From assembly GCA_034509755.1 (NCBI GenBank), contig CM067547.1:46402859-46466858 (forward strand): DNA of 64,000 bases, read 5' to 3'. Below are positions 1-11,114 of the stretch, in pieces. The notes under the pieces are model-generated. The model did no database searches. It was not told where the DNA came from and saw only the letters and a list, made by a program, of their open reading frames with translations. This DNA comes from Anisodus tanguticus (taxonomy: Eukaryota; Streptophyta; Magnoliopsida; Solanales; Solanaceae). How positions within the stretch are numbered: position 1 is the first letter of the stretch; each line of letters opens with the position of its first letter. Position numbers and translations under genes: made by a program.

Positions 1-511
1 TTCGAAAAGAAACACCAAATCCAAAGCCGTTCCCGCGATAGACGTTAAGTGCTATCTCGCAAGTATGGGTAAAGGTTAAGTTTTCAAAACTTGTAATGAT
101 CCTCAACAAGTTGAGGTTAGGTCTTTGGGAAACTTTTAATGGTTCCTAACACTTGTGAAGTGGGGTATAGCAGATACCTTGTAGGAGACCACCTATTTAA
201 GTGCGAGGACGGGCCGCCTCAAATTGAACGCACTTAAGAATCCAAGACGTTGTCCATGGCCAAAACGAACAAAACATTACGAAGAAGAGAGTAAGGGAAT
301 TTGTTGTGTTGGTACCGTTGTCTTGGCTTACACTAAACACCGACGGTTCAAGACATCACGTTCACCGTGCGGTAAGTAAGTCCGATGGTATTCAACTATG
401 GAAGGTTCAAAGCCGAGGCTACCTCTCCTTATGCAACATCGGTCCGCCGAAATATTGCCGGAAATGAAAAGACACCATGTGAGTGCGCCAAAATCTCTTT
501 CAAGAGGGGAT
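1..511 (+). mobile_element. 3' internal end of an upstream Copia copy
   Basis: These bases match 5307-5819 almost base for base, that is the untranslated stretch between the end of pol and the 3' LTR of the Copia element downstream. The segment ends in a polypurine tract (AAGAGGGGA, about 502-510) directly before an LTR that starts TGTTGG. It therefore belongs to a further Copia copy whose body lies left of the window and which shares the LTR at 512-1808. Short open frames here are chance frames. Confidence 0.8.
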
Positions 512-1808
512 TGTTGGAAATTTGCCTTTGGCGGGAGTTGCGACCGACCAACTTTAACGGCTTAAACACTAGTGTAACGTATGTTGGAGAATCCGGTTCT
601 TCACACATGCATGATCTACTAAGTACGTAGATAACCGTAGGGCCAAGAATCGTCAAATTTCATTGAGAAATGAAAGAGATATTGGTTCACGAAGTAAGGT
701 GTTTGAAGCATGGAAAGTGTGGTATTGTGTGTAATTCTCCCTCATCGGTAGAGGAAGAAAGAATTGTTGTGTATATAAGATTCGAAATTGGTTTGGGGTT
801 TGGGACCCCAAGGGGTATCCCATGTGTTTAAAGGAGGGAGGACCTAGATGTGCTTCGGTTCGAGGAAAGACCACACGCGCGCGCGCCGCCCGCCCGTCCC
901 GTCCGGTCCGATTCCGGTTCACGGTTCACGGTCACGGTCACGGGTCACGGTCGGGTCGGGTCGTGGGTCGTGGGTCTTCGATATTATCTTTTTGGGCCGA
1001 AAATTTTGCCGAAGTACGAGTTTGATCCCGAAGTTTCAGATATACGGTTTGGACCGAATTCTTTCGGATGTGCTTTTTGGTCCCCGAAGTTTCAAGATGT
1101 ACGGTTTGGTCCCCGAAGTTTCCGAGAAAATCGAGAATTTCGACGGTCAAAAACAGAAATGCCAAGCACTCAATTCAGCCATTTATTTTGGCTGAATTAC
1201 TCCTCCTATAATGGCCAAAACAAGTTGGTCTTTCTCCCATTTATGTTGGTGACTTTACTACCTCCATAATGGCCATTATTTGGCTATTATGGAGGCGCTT
1301 TTCAAGCGAGAAACAACAACCCCTCCCTCTCCTATATAAACACCCCATTACACCATTGTTGAGCACGAAGACATATGCACGAAAATACAGAAACAGATGC
1401 GTAAAAACAAAGGCACGAAAATACACAACCGAAATAGTTTTCTTCCTACAACTTCCAAGCATCATTTCGTTACTCAATATTCTTCACGGTAGCTCTTGAG
1501 TTTCCTTTGCTCAAGGGTTCCATTCTTTGTTTTATCTTGGGAGACAAATTGTCCGGGACGTATAAAGGATACATACGGGGCAATATTGTCTTAAGGAGGA
1601 TGAGTGCTACACTCGACTCAAAGCAAAAACCAATTTATATTTTTCCGTTTTCTATAAAGCGGAATTTCCAGTTTTTACTTGTGTAACTATTGTAATTTTC
1701 AGATTCCATGTTGAATTATTGAATCTTTGTTTATCCTTTCGAATACTTGTAATAGTTAAATACTTCCCGTACTGCTTTATAAAGTACCATAGAGCAAATC
1801 TCCCAACA
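512..1808 (+). repeat. Copia LTR (middle LTR of a tandem pair)
   Basis: The LTR begins TGTTGGAAA after a polypurine tract and ends CCCAACA, the usual TG...CA Copia ends. It aligns along its whole length with 5820-7128, and more distantly with 17466-18942. It holds a GGTCAC/GGTCGG simple repeat at about 917-985, a 30-40 bp subrepeat with the core GGTCCCCGAAGTTT at about 1019-1130, and a TATATAAA box at 1333-1340 that probably marks its promoter. The open frames across it are low-complexity shadows. Confidence 0.85.
1333..1340 (+). promoter_or_regulatory. TATA box inside the Copia LTR
   Basis: TATATAAA lies in a pyrimidine-rich context (CCCTCTCC before it) and is conserved at 6661-6668 in the second LTR. 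A related TATATATT stands near 18265 in the third LTR. The position within the LTR fits the U3/R boundary of an LTR promoter. This is an inference from sequence and position only. Confidence 0.6.
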
Positions 1809-2509
1809 ACTTAAGACAATATTTGTATAGTATTACTATTAGTGTTCGAAAGATGTCGGTCAAAAGTTGTGTGACCAAATCTGGATATGGCAATGGTTTT
1901 CTGGTAGAAGAGAGTGATGATGATGAACGTGTTCATGGTGTCACCGCTACCAAGATCGGTGGAAACAAGCGCTCTCGAGAGCCCGAGGATGTCAAGCGGG
2001 ACAAGAGGAGAAGATCGAAGATGTACTTCTATCTTGCGTGAAGGCCTGTATCTATCCCAGACAAAAGATCCGAATAATGGTGAGAAGGAAATGGACACTC
2101 AGTCTGATGAAGTGACTGAAGTGAGCCTGAATCCGAAATTGGGATAAGTAGTTTTTCTTACTTGTCAAGAATAAAGATTAAATGATGTCTGATTAAAAAT
2201 GGATTAAAGTAAGGAGGAATATGAAAATAATTTATATTCCTTACGCTTTAAAATTAGAAGTTTAATCTCATCTTCTTTTCCGTTTAAAGATTGGATTTTG
2301 TAAACGACTTAAGAAGATCCGTTCTTTTAAGTGTAATTACTAAAGTGTGTAAAGTATGTTCGCACATACGAGGGAGTAAGATCCACCGATCGTGCGAAAA
2401 ATGTTACCACTCTTAAGTAAGCGCCAAGAATTATCTCGGGCACCAATCTTAACGAAAGGAGTCTAAAAGCTAAAGACGTTGAACCCTGTCATACTATTTG
2501 CGAAGATCC

Positions 2510-2720
2510 TTCATAGGATTATATTGGACACTCGGTCACATAAAGCCTCCGGCGACCGGAGTGGGCCAAAATTCCTTTGATAGGATGATATTGGACACTC
2601 AGTCATACAAAGCCTCCGGGCGACTGGAGTGGGCAAAAATTTCTTTGATATGATGATATTGGACACTCAGTCATATAAAGCCTCCGGGCGACTGGAGTAG
2701 GGCCAAAAATTCATTTCATA
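2510..2720 (+). repeat. Three ~64-bp tandem repeats in Copia internal region
   Basis: Three consecutive copies of a unit of about 64 bp contain GATATTGGACACTCAGTCA, then GCCTCCGGGCGACTGGAGTG, then a GGGCCAAAATTC-like end. Diverged half-units continue to about 2850. The inverted Copia copy has matching units at about 22290-22440, so the array predates both insertions. The repeat lies between the leader and the gag-pre-integrase part, where gag would be expected. Confidence 0.7.
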
Positions 2721-3089
2721 GGAAAAATAATGGACACCTAGTAAGGTGGGCCACAGTTTCCAGGTCTTAAATGATCTGAAGGCCTAAAGAATTGGCAGAA
2801 AAGAAATTGGACACTCAGTCTGCCAAAGCAACTGGAGTGGGCCAGAATATCTGGATCACATATGATCCGGTTACGCCCTAACCACGGGCAAAAGGTTGTT
2901 CATGTGAAGCAACGCCACCTCTAAAATCAAAGGGGTTGGAGAGGTTGTCCTCAATAGGACTTCATGGATTGTGATCACTCTAAGATGAGGTGATACATAT
3001 TCCTAACTTGGTTAAAGGGACGATGTTGGTCAAACCTGGTTTGAGACTAGTCCAACAGGTCTGTGATAACTAAGAATGGTACAGTATGT

Positions 3090-4250
3090 CTATAGCCAAA
3101 TGAATGATATATTTGTAATCCGTGCGTCTATGCCATCATAGATTAAGACACGTTAAATAGCAAGTCATTCAAAAGCTAACGATGTTGAGATTGTTGCCTT
3201 CTTCGACATAAATCCTCAAATAAATGCGAGGTAGATGAAGAGGCAAAATCACCTTTCCAAATTCCGTCAAGGGAATAGCGAAAGAAGCACTGCTCCTCTA
3301 GAACTTAGTCACACCTAATTGGGTGATTTGAAGTTTATACAAAATAGAGGGGGGAGACAAGTACGTTGTGATCTTCATTGATGATGGTACAACGTATGGA
3401 ATCCTTTGTTTATTGAAAAGCAAAGATGAAGTTGTTGAATCCTACAAAGCGAAGTTGAAAATCAACTAAGCCTACGGATTGAGAAATTCGTAGTGATAGG
3501 GGAGAATGTGAAGCATCGTTCATTAAACGAATGTTCATTTCTCACCTCAATCTAACGGTGTTAGCCAAGCGTGAAGTCGTACGCCCAAATTATGAGGGGT
3601 AGCTTGGTAAAAGATGGGCTATCGAAACAGTCAAGTTCGACCTAAGATCGTAGATTGCATATCCACCGGATCCGCAAATAACAAGTAGTGTTGATCGCCT
3701 CTTGGCGTCAAAGAATGCTGAATTCTTTGGAGATAACTTTCTTGGAAAAGGAAAAAGGAGTAATTGCTCAAGGTTAACAAGAACCCGCGAGGGCTCGATC
3801 GTCCGAACTAGACGTTCCGTATCTTCATGACTCGAAAGTTGCCGTCTATCCGGAACTTAATATTCCGGATCGCAGAACTCGGGGATTCTAGATGTTGAAC
3901 CAAGACGGAGCAAAGAGGGGACAAAGACTTGTTCCATCCTTCTAGCTTGTATGGTTGAGAACGAACCATGGACAATTAACAAATAATTGTTATCTCCAAA
4001 AGCGCCGCTTTGGAAAGAAGCTAAAGGGAGAAATAGATTCCATATATAGAACCATACGTGTGTAATAGTTAATCTTCCTCCGGAAAAGAACCTTTGGGTT
4101 GTAAAAAGTGCTCCCTCGTGAGTAGCTTCACATCCAGGGCCATTGTAATCTTACATGGCATGGGTGTTGAAACAACCTTCCAAATCGGAGAGTTGGAAGA
4201 AGAGGATCGAATTGGTTTGCGAATCTGTTGGGCTTCTTCATGAACTTTCA
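3090..4250 (+). pseudogene. Copia integrase and RT N-terminal remnant
   Basis: Around 3100-3230 a gag-pre-integrase domain can be read across frames. At about 3362-3420 the frame gives YVVIFIDDGTTYGILCLLK, the integrase core start of Ty1/copia elements, followed by a frame related to the Copia sequence that leads to the second Asp. Near 3960-4110 the pieces ENEPWTIN-like and EKEPLGCK-like correspond to the start of the Copia reverse transcriptase. Several stops and indels separate these pieces. The catalytic YADD stretch is not recognisable, so this is a dead copy. Confidence 0.75.
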
Positions 4251-4734
4251 TTTTGGTCCCCGAAATGTTAACATTTTGGTCCCGAAAGTCTCGGATAAAA
4301 TAGAAACAATGAATCGATCACGAAACATTGACTCGAAGTTAGAAAGCCAACAGTTGGAAAACCAACGGTCTTAGAGTGAAAATCATATTGAAACAAAGTC
4401 TCGATATGAAAGATATGAGTATCACAGATGACATCTTAGGAATTGGATTTCTAAGACATCTAACGGATCGGTCGATAGTTGATGAGCCTCGTTGAAGCCA
4501 CCAATGGATATGAATCATAGAACCGATTGGAATCATGGTGCACCCATAGACAAGGAGCGATATGCTCGTGTCACGTGTAGTTCAATGTATTGTACACACT
4601 ACAACCGACTTGGTATCGTCCAACAAATGATCGGTTGAACTAAGGTTCACCGATGATCTTAATACATGATCAATAGAAGACGTTAAGTCGGATATGACGA
4701 TATCTCGAATTATTTGCTTATCTACGGATTATAG

Positions 4735-5240
4735 TATTCTCGGATGTCCGGCGGTTCGAGAGAACACGGTGATGCAACCGGACATCGATCCGAAGAACAC
4801 CAAAGCCACAAGTAAATGTGTATGGTGGTTCTTGGAAAATCCTCTAAGCAAACTTGCATCGACCGATTCATGATGGTATCGGAGTTTATCACTTTATACA
4901 AAGCATGAAAGAAGTTGAGTAACTTCACGACTCATTAGAGGACGTCCCTTATTGGGAGAAACCCGTGCCTTCAGCAGTTCTACACTGTGGCTAGCCGGTC
5001 GGCTTTAGGAAGGACACGGATGACGGCGTCTCGGACATATCTGTCACGATCCGTCGGAGACATAAGACCGTATGGCGTTGATCATCACGGGTGTCACTTC
5101 CTTATTTACTAACTAAGGGACTACCCGGAGATCAAGTGTTCTCGCCTGTCTAGGGGAATGGGCTTAAAACCCAAAATATACGAACCAATACGGTGGAAAC
5201 CCAACCTTACGAACCGGAGATCCCGTAATTTGGTTCAATG
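4735..5240 (+). pseudogene. Copia RNase H / pol C-terminus remnant
   Basis: Frames here read like the Copia RNase H: a WKSSKQ-like stretch, then an MESEFIALYKA-like stretch around 4870-4910, followed by LEDVPYWEKPVP at about 4935-4970. The pol C-terminus reads GMGLKPKIYEPIRWKPN at about 5158-5210. Stops interrupt every frame. The equivalent in the inverted copy lies at about 19760-20250 on the minus strand. Confidence 0.7.
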
Positions 5241-5819
5241 GGAAAACTAAGTTGTAAAGGTTCGGTTGATCGCTTCGGTCGAAGCATGAGCACTTCGGAT
5301 AGTGATTTCGAAAAGAAACACCAAATCCAAAGCCGTTCCCGCGATAGACGTTAAGTGCTATCTCGCAGTATGGGTAAAGGTTAAGTTTTCAAAACTTGTA
5401 ATGATCCTCAACAAGTTGAGGTTAGGTCTTTGGGAAACTTTTAATGGTTCCTAACACTTGTGAAGTGGGGTATAGCAGGATACCTTGTAGGAGACCACCT
5501 ATTTAAGTGCGAGGACGGGCCGCCTCAAATTGAACGCACTTAAGAATCCAAGACGTTGTCCATGGCCAAAACGGACAAAACATTACGAAGAAGAGAGTAA
5601 GGGAATTTGTTGTGTTGGTACCTTTGTCTTGGCTTACACTAAACACCGACGGTTCAAGACATCACGTTCACCGCGCAAGTAAGTAAGTCCGATGGTATTC
5701 AACTATGGAAGGTTCAAAGCCGAGGCTACCTCTCCTTATGCAACATCGATCCGCCGAAATATTCTTCGGAAATGAAAAGACACCATGTGAGTGCGCCAAA
5801 ATCTCTTTCAAGAGGGGAT

Positions 5820-7128
5820 TGTTGGAAATTTGCCTTTGGCGGGAGTTGCGACCGACCAACTTTAACGGCTTAAACACTAGTGTAACGTATGTTGGAGAAT
5901 CCGGTTCTTCACATACGCATGATCTACTAAGTACGTAGATAACCGTAGGGCCAAGAATCGTCAAATTTCATTGAGAAATGAAAGAGATATTGGTTCACGA
6001 AGTAAGGTGTTTGAAGCATGGAAAGTGTGGTATTGTGTGTAATTCTCCCTCATCGGTAGAGGAAGAAAGAATTGTTGTGTATATAAGATTCGAAATTGGT
6101 TTGGAGTTTGGGACCCCAAGGGGTATCCCATGTGTTTAAAGGAGGGAGGACCTAGATGTGCTTCGGTTCGAGGAAAGACCACACGCGCGCCGCCGCCGCC
6201 CGTCCCGTCCTTTCCGGTCCGGTTCGGTTCACGGGTTCACGGGGTCACGGGTCACGGGTCACGGGTCACGGTCACGGTCACGGGTCACGGTCGTGGTCGT
6301 GGGGTCGTGGGTCTTCGATATTATCTTTTTGGGCCGAAAACTTTGCCCGAAGTACGGTTTGATCCCGAAGTTTTAGATATACGATTTGGACCGAATTCTT
6401 TCGATGTGCGTTTGGTCCCCGAAGTTTCAAGATGTACGGTTTGGTCCCCGAAGTTTCCGAGAAAATCGAATTTCGACGATCAAAAACGTAAATGCCAAGC
6501 ACTCAATTCAGCCATTTATTTTGGCTGAATTACTCCTCCTATAATGGCCAAAACAGTTGGTCTTTCTCCCATTTATGTTGGTGACTTTACTACCTCCATA
6601 ATGGCCATTATTTGGCTATTATGGAGGCGATTTTCAGCAATAAACAACCCCTCCCTCTCCTATATAAACACCCCATTACACCATTGTTGAGCACGAAGAC
6701 ATATGCACAAAAATACGAAACAGATGCAAAAAAAAGGCACGAAAATACACAACCGAAATAGTTTTCTTCCTACAACTTCCAAGCATCATTTCGTTACTCA
6801 ATATTCTTCACGGTAGCTCTTGAGTTTCCTTTGCTCAAGGGTTCCATTGTTGTTTTATCTTGGGAGACAAATTGTCCGGGACGTATAAAGGATACATACG
6901 GGGCAATATTGTCTTAAGGACAGAGTGCTACACTCGACTCAGCAAAAACCAATTTATATTTTTCCGTCTTCTATAAAACTGGAATTTCCAGTTTTTACTT
7001 GTGTAACTATTGTAATTTTCAGATTTCATGTTGAATTATTGAATCTTTGTTTATCCTTTCGAATACTTGTAATAGTTAAATACTTCCCGTACTGCTTTAT
7101 AAAGTACCATAGAGCAAATCTCCCAACA
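5820..7128 (+). repeat. Copia 3' LTR
   Basis: Begins TGTTGGAAA after the polypurine tract AAGAGGGGAT and ends CCCAACA. It is nearly identical to 512-1808 except for small indels and a longer GGTCAC-type array at about 6225-6320. Past 7128 similarity to the first LTR stops, and host sequence begins with TATTT, which would be the right half of a 5-bp target duplication if the left flank outside the window ends the same way. A TATATAAA box lies at 6661-6668. Confidence 0.85.
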
Positions 7129-7900
7129 TATTTTGCATATATATCATATGTTACTTACATCAGTATTATATGCATGACATAAACGTGATATACAAGTAAC
7201 ATATGTGTGACATGTATGACAAAAGTGTCATAGTAACGTTTTTCAGTTCTAAATTTCACTCCAAATCAGTTTAAATCGCCTGCAATCTTTCTCAAATTTA
7301 AATTCAAGCTTCAATTGGGTCTTTGATGGTGATTTTTCAAAAAGAATGAAGAAAGAAGTTGATTAGGCAAAGGAGTTTCGTGTGTAATGGGAAGAGAATT
7401 GGGAGAAGAAATTTATATATGTTTTGAAACTAAACTAGTATTGTGAATTATTGTAAATATGAGTTTATTTAGTACTTTCTCTGTTTTAATATGTTTGCTT
7501 TCTTTTTCTTTTATTTCAAAGTGTTTGCATCTTCTTTTTTTGGCAATTCTTTAATTCTAACTTTCTACATGTCATGTTTAAGACCACAAGATTAAATGAT
7601 ATTTTAGTATATTATTAATATTTTTAACTTAAGATCACAAAATTCAAAAGTTTTCTTTATTTTCTTAAACTTCGTGTTAAATCAAGACAAATATTTTAAA
7701 ACTTAGGAAGTACTAAATACGGCTAAGCATATAAAAACAAGAAGAATTTAAGGAAATCATCCAACATAAAATTGTATAAGACCTTAGTGATTAACCCATC
7801 GTGTGGGATCCTAACTTCCGTAATAGAACAATTAGTTCCAAGAAGAATTTAAGGAAAATTTTGTAGTAAAAAGTAACAAAGAGAAAATAACACGACTCAC
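7129..7900. other. Second intron or 3' flank of the JOX gene
   Basis: AT-rich sequence between the Copia LTR and exon 2 of the minus-strand dioxygenase gene. It starts (in gene sense) with a good donor site GTGAGT directly after exon 2. I find no third exon in it. It contains one MITE (7470-7714) and short ATATATCATATG and GTGACATGTATGACA-like palindromic words near 7135-7230. Confidence 0.6.
7470..7714. mobile_element. Stowaway-like MITE
   Basis: About 245 bp, AT-rich, with imperfect inverted ends: TAGTACTTTCTCTGTTTTAA on the left, and the reverse complement of AAAACTTAGGAAGTACTA on the right. Ends resembling TACTCCCTCCGTTTTAA and a TA flank are typical of Stowaway/mariner-like MITEs in plants. 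No coding capacity. Confidence 0.55.
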
Positions 7901-9663
7901 CTGAACTTGATCACCAATGTTGACAATGACAGCATGTGAAGCTGGTTTTACAGTAATCCAGTTGTCGTTCCGGTGAACTTGAAGGCCGGCGACGTACTGG
8001 TCTGGGAGGAGAAAGGTTAAGCCACCAGGATCCGAATGTGGGGAAATGCCTAATGTGAGGTCTGGTTGTGGACATTTTGGGTAAAAATTAACCCTTAGAC
8101 ATGCTCCAATATCTTCTCCTCCAAATGCACTTTGCAAGTAATCCTCTCTTAATCCAAGATTTGCTGATAAAACCTTCATTAAACGCCCCCCAAAATTCAC
8201 CACTTGTTTCGAGTACTCTTCAATCACTTCCCTAAATTTTTGTTACAACCATTCCATAATAACTCCAAATAATTCTTACAACAAGAATAAAATTCTATTC
8301 AAAAATAAAAAGCAAGCGGATTTCTTAAAACGACATTTAGGTTTTACTTTTACAAAATGAAGACAAGCAAAAGGAATTATTACAAGTATTTAACACAAAC
8401 TACTCAAACACAAAACTTAATTTTCTTCAAAATATTTTCAAAAAACCTTTTGGAAACCTAATTATTCAGAAACTATTAAATCAACATACAAAATTGAAAC
8501 CCGCCGTACTTATTACGAGTATTGTTTTAGATCTTATAACAGTTTTCACAAAAAGGCAACATATCTTGAGGTCAGGAGGACCCAGAAATCTTCCAAAAAT
8601 GGAAGAGAAGAAAGAAAAGGGGAAAAAAAAATAAGATTTTATTATATAGAATGAAATTTTTCCCTGTTCTCACTACCCACTTAGAATTCCATAATCTGCT
8701 AGATCACAATTGATATCTTTTAATAAAGATAGGTCATTCACCACTTTTTCTGACAGCAATCTAAATTATTCGAATTCATATTTTTCGGATACACAAATAA
8801 TTGAAAAACAGGACATCTTGAAACCAAGCCAAATAGCCAAATCATAATGTATTTCATTTGTTTCATAATAAATGGTATTTTTAACTTATGCACGACCTTT
8901 AAAAATTGATTACTCCTAAAAAATTATGAGTGTTTTTATTAACTTACTTTAATTAATGTCTAGAAAATAAAAATTATTTAATAATTCTTGATTATGTAAA
9001 TAAGAATAATTTTAAAAAAATAAAATCAATTTCTTCTTAAAATTCTAAAACATCATTTATTTTGCAACACAATAAAAATTTTAAAATAACACTTATTATG
9101 AAACAAAGTAATTCAAAGAAAAAGGGTGGCAGACTAGTACATGTGACATACCTTAAATAAACAGGAAGAGCAGGCCACTTTTTGTGGTCCTTCAAGGAAG
9201 AAGGAAGATAGTGAAGAAAATAATAGTCACTCCAATCAAGAATGGCACCTTTCTCAACACCAAGGCGGCTTCCATAGCCCTCGTAAGTCGTTGGTGAATT
9301 GGCGTAACGCTGCTTCATTTCCATGGACTGGTGAAAGAATTCTCGCCATACTTCTCTTGCCTGGTCCATAAGCTCAGGAGGAACCCCATGGTTCACCACC
9401 TGGAAGAAACCCCAGTTCCGGCATGCCTCTGAAATTTGCTCATATATCGATGATTTAAGGCCACTAAAGCTGCTGTTTTCATCATTGAATAATCCCTTAA
9501 GATCGATGATTGGGATGTTAACATCACTTTGGTGGGAACTACTTGATGATATTGGCCTGTCCGTTGGCGGCTTCACGTATCTTTTTGGAATTTCGGAGAT
9601 GCCACTATCTGATAAAGATTGCACTCGGACTATGGGTTCTGGCCAATCTCTTGGGTAATTCAT
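7901..9663 (-). CDS. JOX: Jasmonate-induced oxygenase-like 2OG dioxygenase, last exon missing
   Basis: Two exons are clear: 9663-9152 (ATG start, donor GTATGT) and 8231-7901 (acceptor TTTAG, donor GTGAGT). They join in frame to 281 codons. Residues about 50-165 form the DIOX_N domain, with PIIDLKGL and WGFFQVVNHGVP; the run EGYGSRLGVEKGAILDWSDY (about residues 127-146) is characteristic of the plant JOX/JAO group. Exon 2 carries FYPKCPQPDLTLG and the iron ligands His236 and Asp238 in SPHSDPGG. Known family role: JOX enzymes hydroxylate jasmonic acid to 12-OH-JA with Fe(II) and 2-oxoglutarate, in the cytosol. The third exon, with the distal His and the RxS 2OG-binding motif, is not in the window; a Copia LTR starts about 770 bp beyond exon 2. 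Either the Copia array sits in a very large intron 2 or the gene is broken. A related flavonoid-type dioxygenase is less likely. Confidence 0.85.
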
Positions 9664-9738
9664 TCTATTTTCTTTTAGACTTATTTTTTTCCCAGTAAGG
9701 TGTTGGTTATCCTCGAGCTATAATTTAAAGCAAAGTAC

Positions 9739-9757
9739 GATGATGATGATGATGATG
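9739..9757. repeat. (GAT)n microsatellite in JOX upstream region
   Basis: Six GAT units lie about 75 bp upstream of the JOX start codon, in the probable 5' UTR. It is a short, polymorphism-prone repeat. Confidence 0.8.
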
Positions 9758-9862
9758 TTGAGACAATACTTTACTTTACTAATACTAAGAAAAATACTAC
9801 ATAGGAAGGCAAGAAAAAAGGAATGCAAGAAAGATACGAGGTGTTGGGGAGTTTGCAAATGA

Positions 9863-9868
9863 TATATA
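9863..9868 (-). promoter_or_regulatory. Possible TATA box of the JOX gene
   Basis: In gene sense the sequence reads GTTATATATC about 200 bp before the ATG. A TATA-like word at this distance would leave a leader of roughly 170 nt. There is no direct evidence for a transcription start. Confidence 0.4.
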
Positions 9869-10626
9869 ACTTTAAAGATAAAGGGTTGAAGTAGGGTGGG
9901 TATCTACTAGAGTGGGTAGATTGGGTGGTGTTACGTACTGAAAAGGACGTGAAGGAGAACGTGAAATATGTGCTCTAAAAAATTGGCACTGTGGGAGTGG
10001 AGAGTGGACGAGGAGGATGAGTCATAATTATCTGTAGCATAGTGCAAAGCTGACTTATGGAGATGCCAACAATCGACATGTCTTAGTTTTTTCTTGAAGT
10101 ATTTAATATTCGAAATTCAAAAGTTTGAGAACTTGTACCATTTCATTATGTTAGAGCACATTCATACATACGCAGTTGAAAGTTGAAACACAATCTTCAT
10201 ACGTTTAGCATATGATGTTACCAAATTAGAAGTGTGTTTTTTCCGGCATAGAGACATGACCTGTAGTATCTTCAAGTCCTCAATCTTCTACCCAACCCAA
10301 AGATAGAACTTATAACGAAATACGGTGAAGGAACAAATTCATAAATAAATGTGCTTCTTATATAAGCTTATGGGACCACATGTTGGATATTACCCTATCG
10401 TTTGGTTAGGAAATAAGTTATCTCGGAATAACTATTTCGATTATTAATTATCACATAATTAGTTATTTCACTTTTTATATGAAATAAAATAACATTATAA
10501 TTTTAATATAATTAATTTTAAAATTAATTATTTTGAAATTTTATTTCAACCAAATATAAACAAAATGCTAAGTGCAACTTGAGAGGGGACTCTTCTGTTT
10601 ATCGCGGCGCCGTGAAAAATTGGATT

Positions 10627-10632
10627 CACGTG
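10627..10632. promoter_or_regulatory. G-box CACGTG upstream of JOX
   Basis: A palindromic CACGTG lies about 965 bp upstream of the JOX start. MYC2-type bHLH factors bind this core, and JOX genes are known to be jasmonate-induced. A single G-box can occur by chance, so functional use is inferred only. Confidence 0.35.
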
Positions 10633-10932
10633 TCCGGTGCTCATTGGTCTACCATTAAATGACGAAATTATTTAATTAATCTATTTTATTAAAAAAGATC
10701 GTGTGGTAGGATGCACAAACTATTATTAATATATTGTTTGATATTTTTTTTAAATTATATATAATTAATACAAATATTAATTATATATCATATTTAGTAT
10801 TATCTTATGCATAATTAATACTACATAGCAAATTATAATATAAACAATACAAGGGATTCTAATACATACATAAGTATGATTAAAGACATGTACAACTGCC
10901 CCTCAAATCTCTCACATAGTATGATATGGAGG

Positions 10933-11114
10933 GCAGGGGCGGAACCAAATAGGGCCGAGGGGGTTCTGAACCCCTTCGGCGAAAAATTACATTGTTTATA
11001 AATCGTTAAAAAATATTTGTGTATACATAGTAGATGTTGAACCCCTTTAGCTTCTTCGTGTGTTTACTTCTGAATATTTTGAACACCCTTGTAAAAATCA
11101 TGACTCCGCCGCGG
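10933..11114. mobile_element. hAT-like MITE with 7-bp target duplication
   Basis: A 182-bp element starts GCAGGGGCGGAACC and ends with the imperfect inverted match CTCCGCCGCGG. It is flanked on both sides by ATGGAGG (10926-10932 and 11115-11121); an eighth base would differ. The GGGGCGGA...CCGCC ends with a 7-8 bp duplication fit small non-autonomous hAT elements that are common in Solanaceae. AT-rich sequence on both sides (about 10690-10920 and 11140-11300) may be the two halves of an older MITE that it entered. Confidence 0.65.

Larger units (their letters stand above)
1809..5819 (+). mobile_element. Decayed Ty1/copia internal region
   Basis: Sequence between two nearly identical direct LTRs. 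Reading across frames gives the Copia domain order: a leader with an acidic frame (from about 1850), gag-pre-integrase, integrase, reverse transcriptase and RNase H. Each has stops and frame changes, so no polyprotein can be made. The start after the LTR is ACTTAAGACAA; no TGG-type primer-binding site follows the LTR. About 510 bp of untranslated sequence and a polypurine tract precede the 3' LTR. The same internal region occurs inverted at 19123-23082. Confidence 0.85.

Noticed and set aside
848..1269. Overlapping long open frames rich in Arg, Gly, Ser and Val (also at 6130-6528)
   Set aside because: They arise from the GGTCAC/GGTCGG simple repeat in the Copia LTR and are open in all three frames at once; no domain or start context supports a gene.
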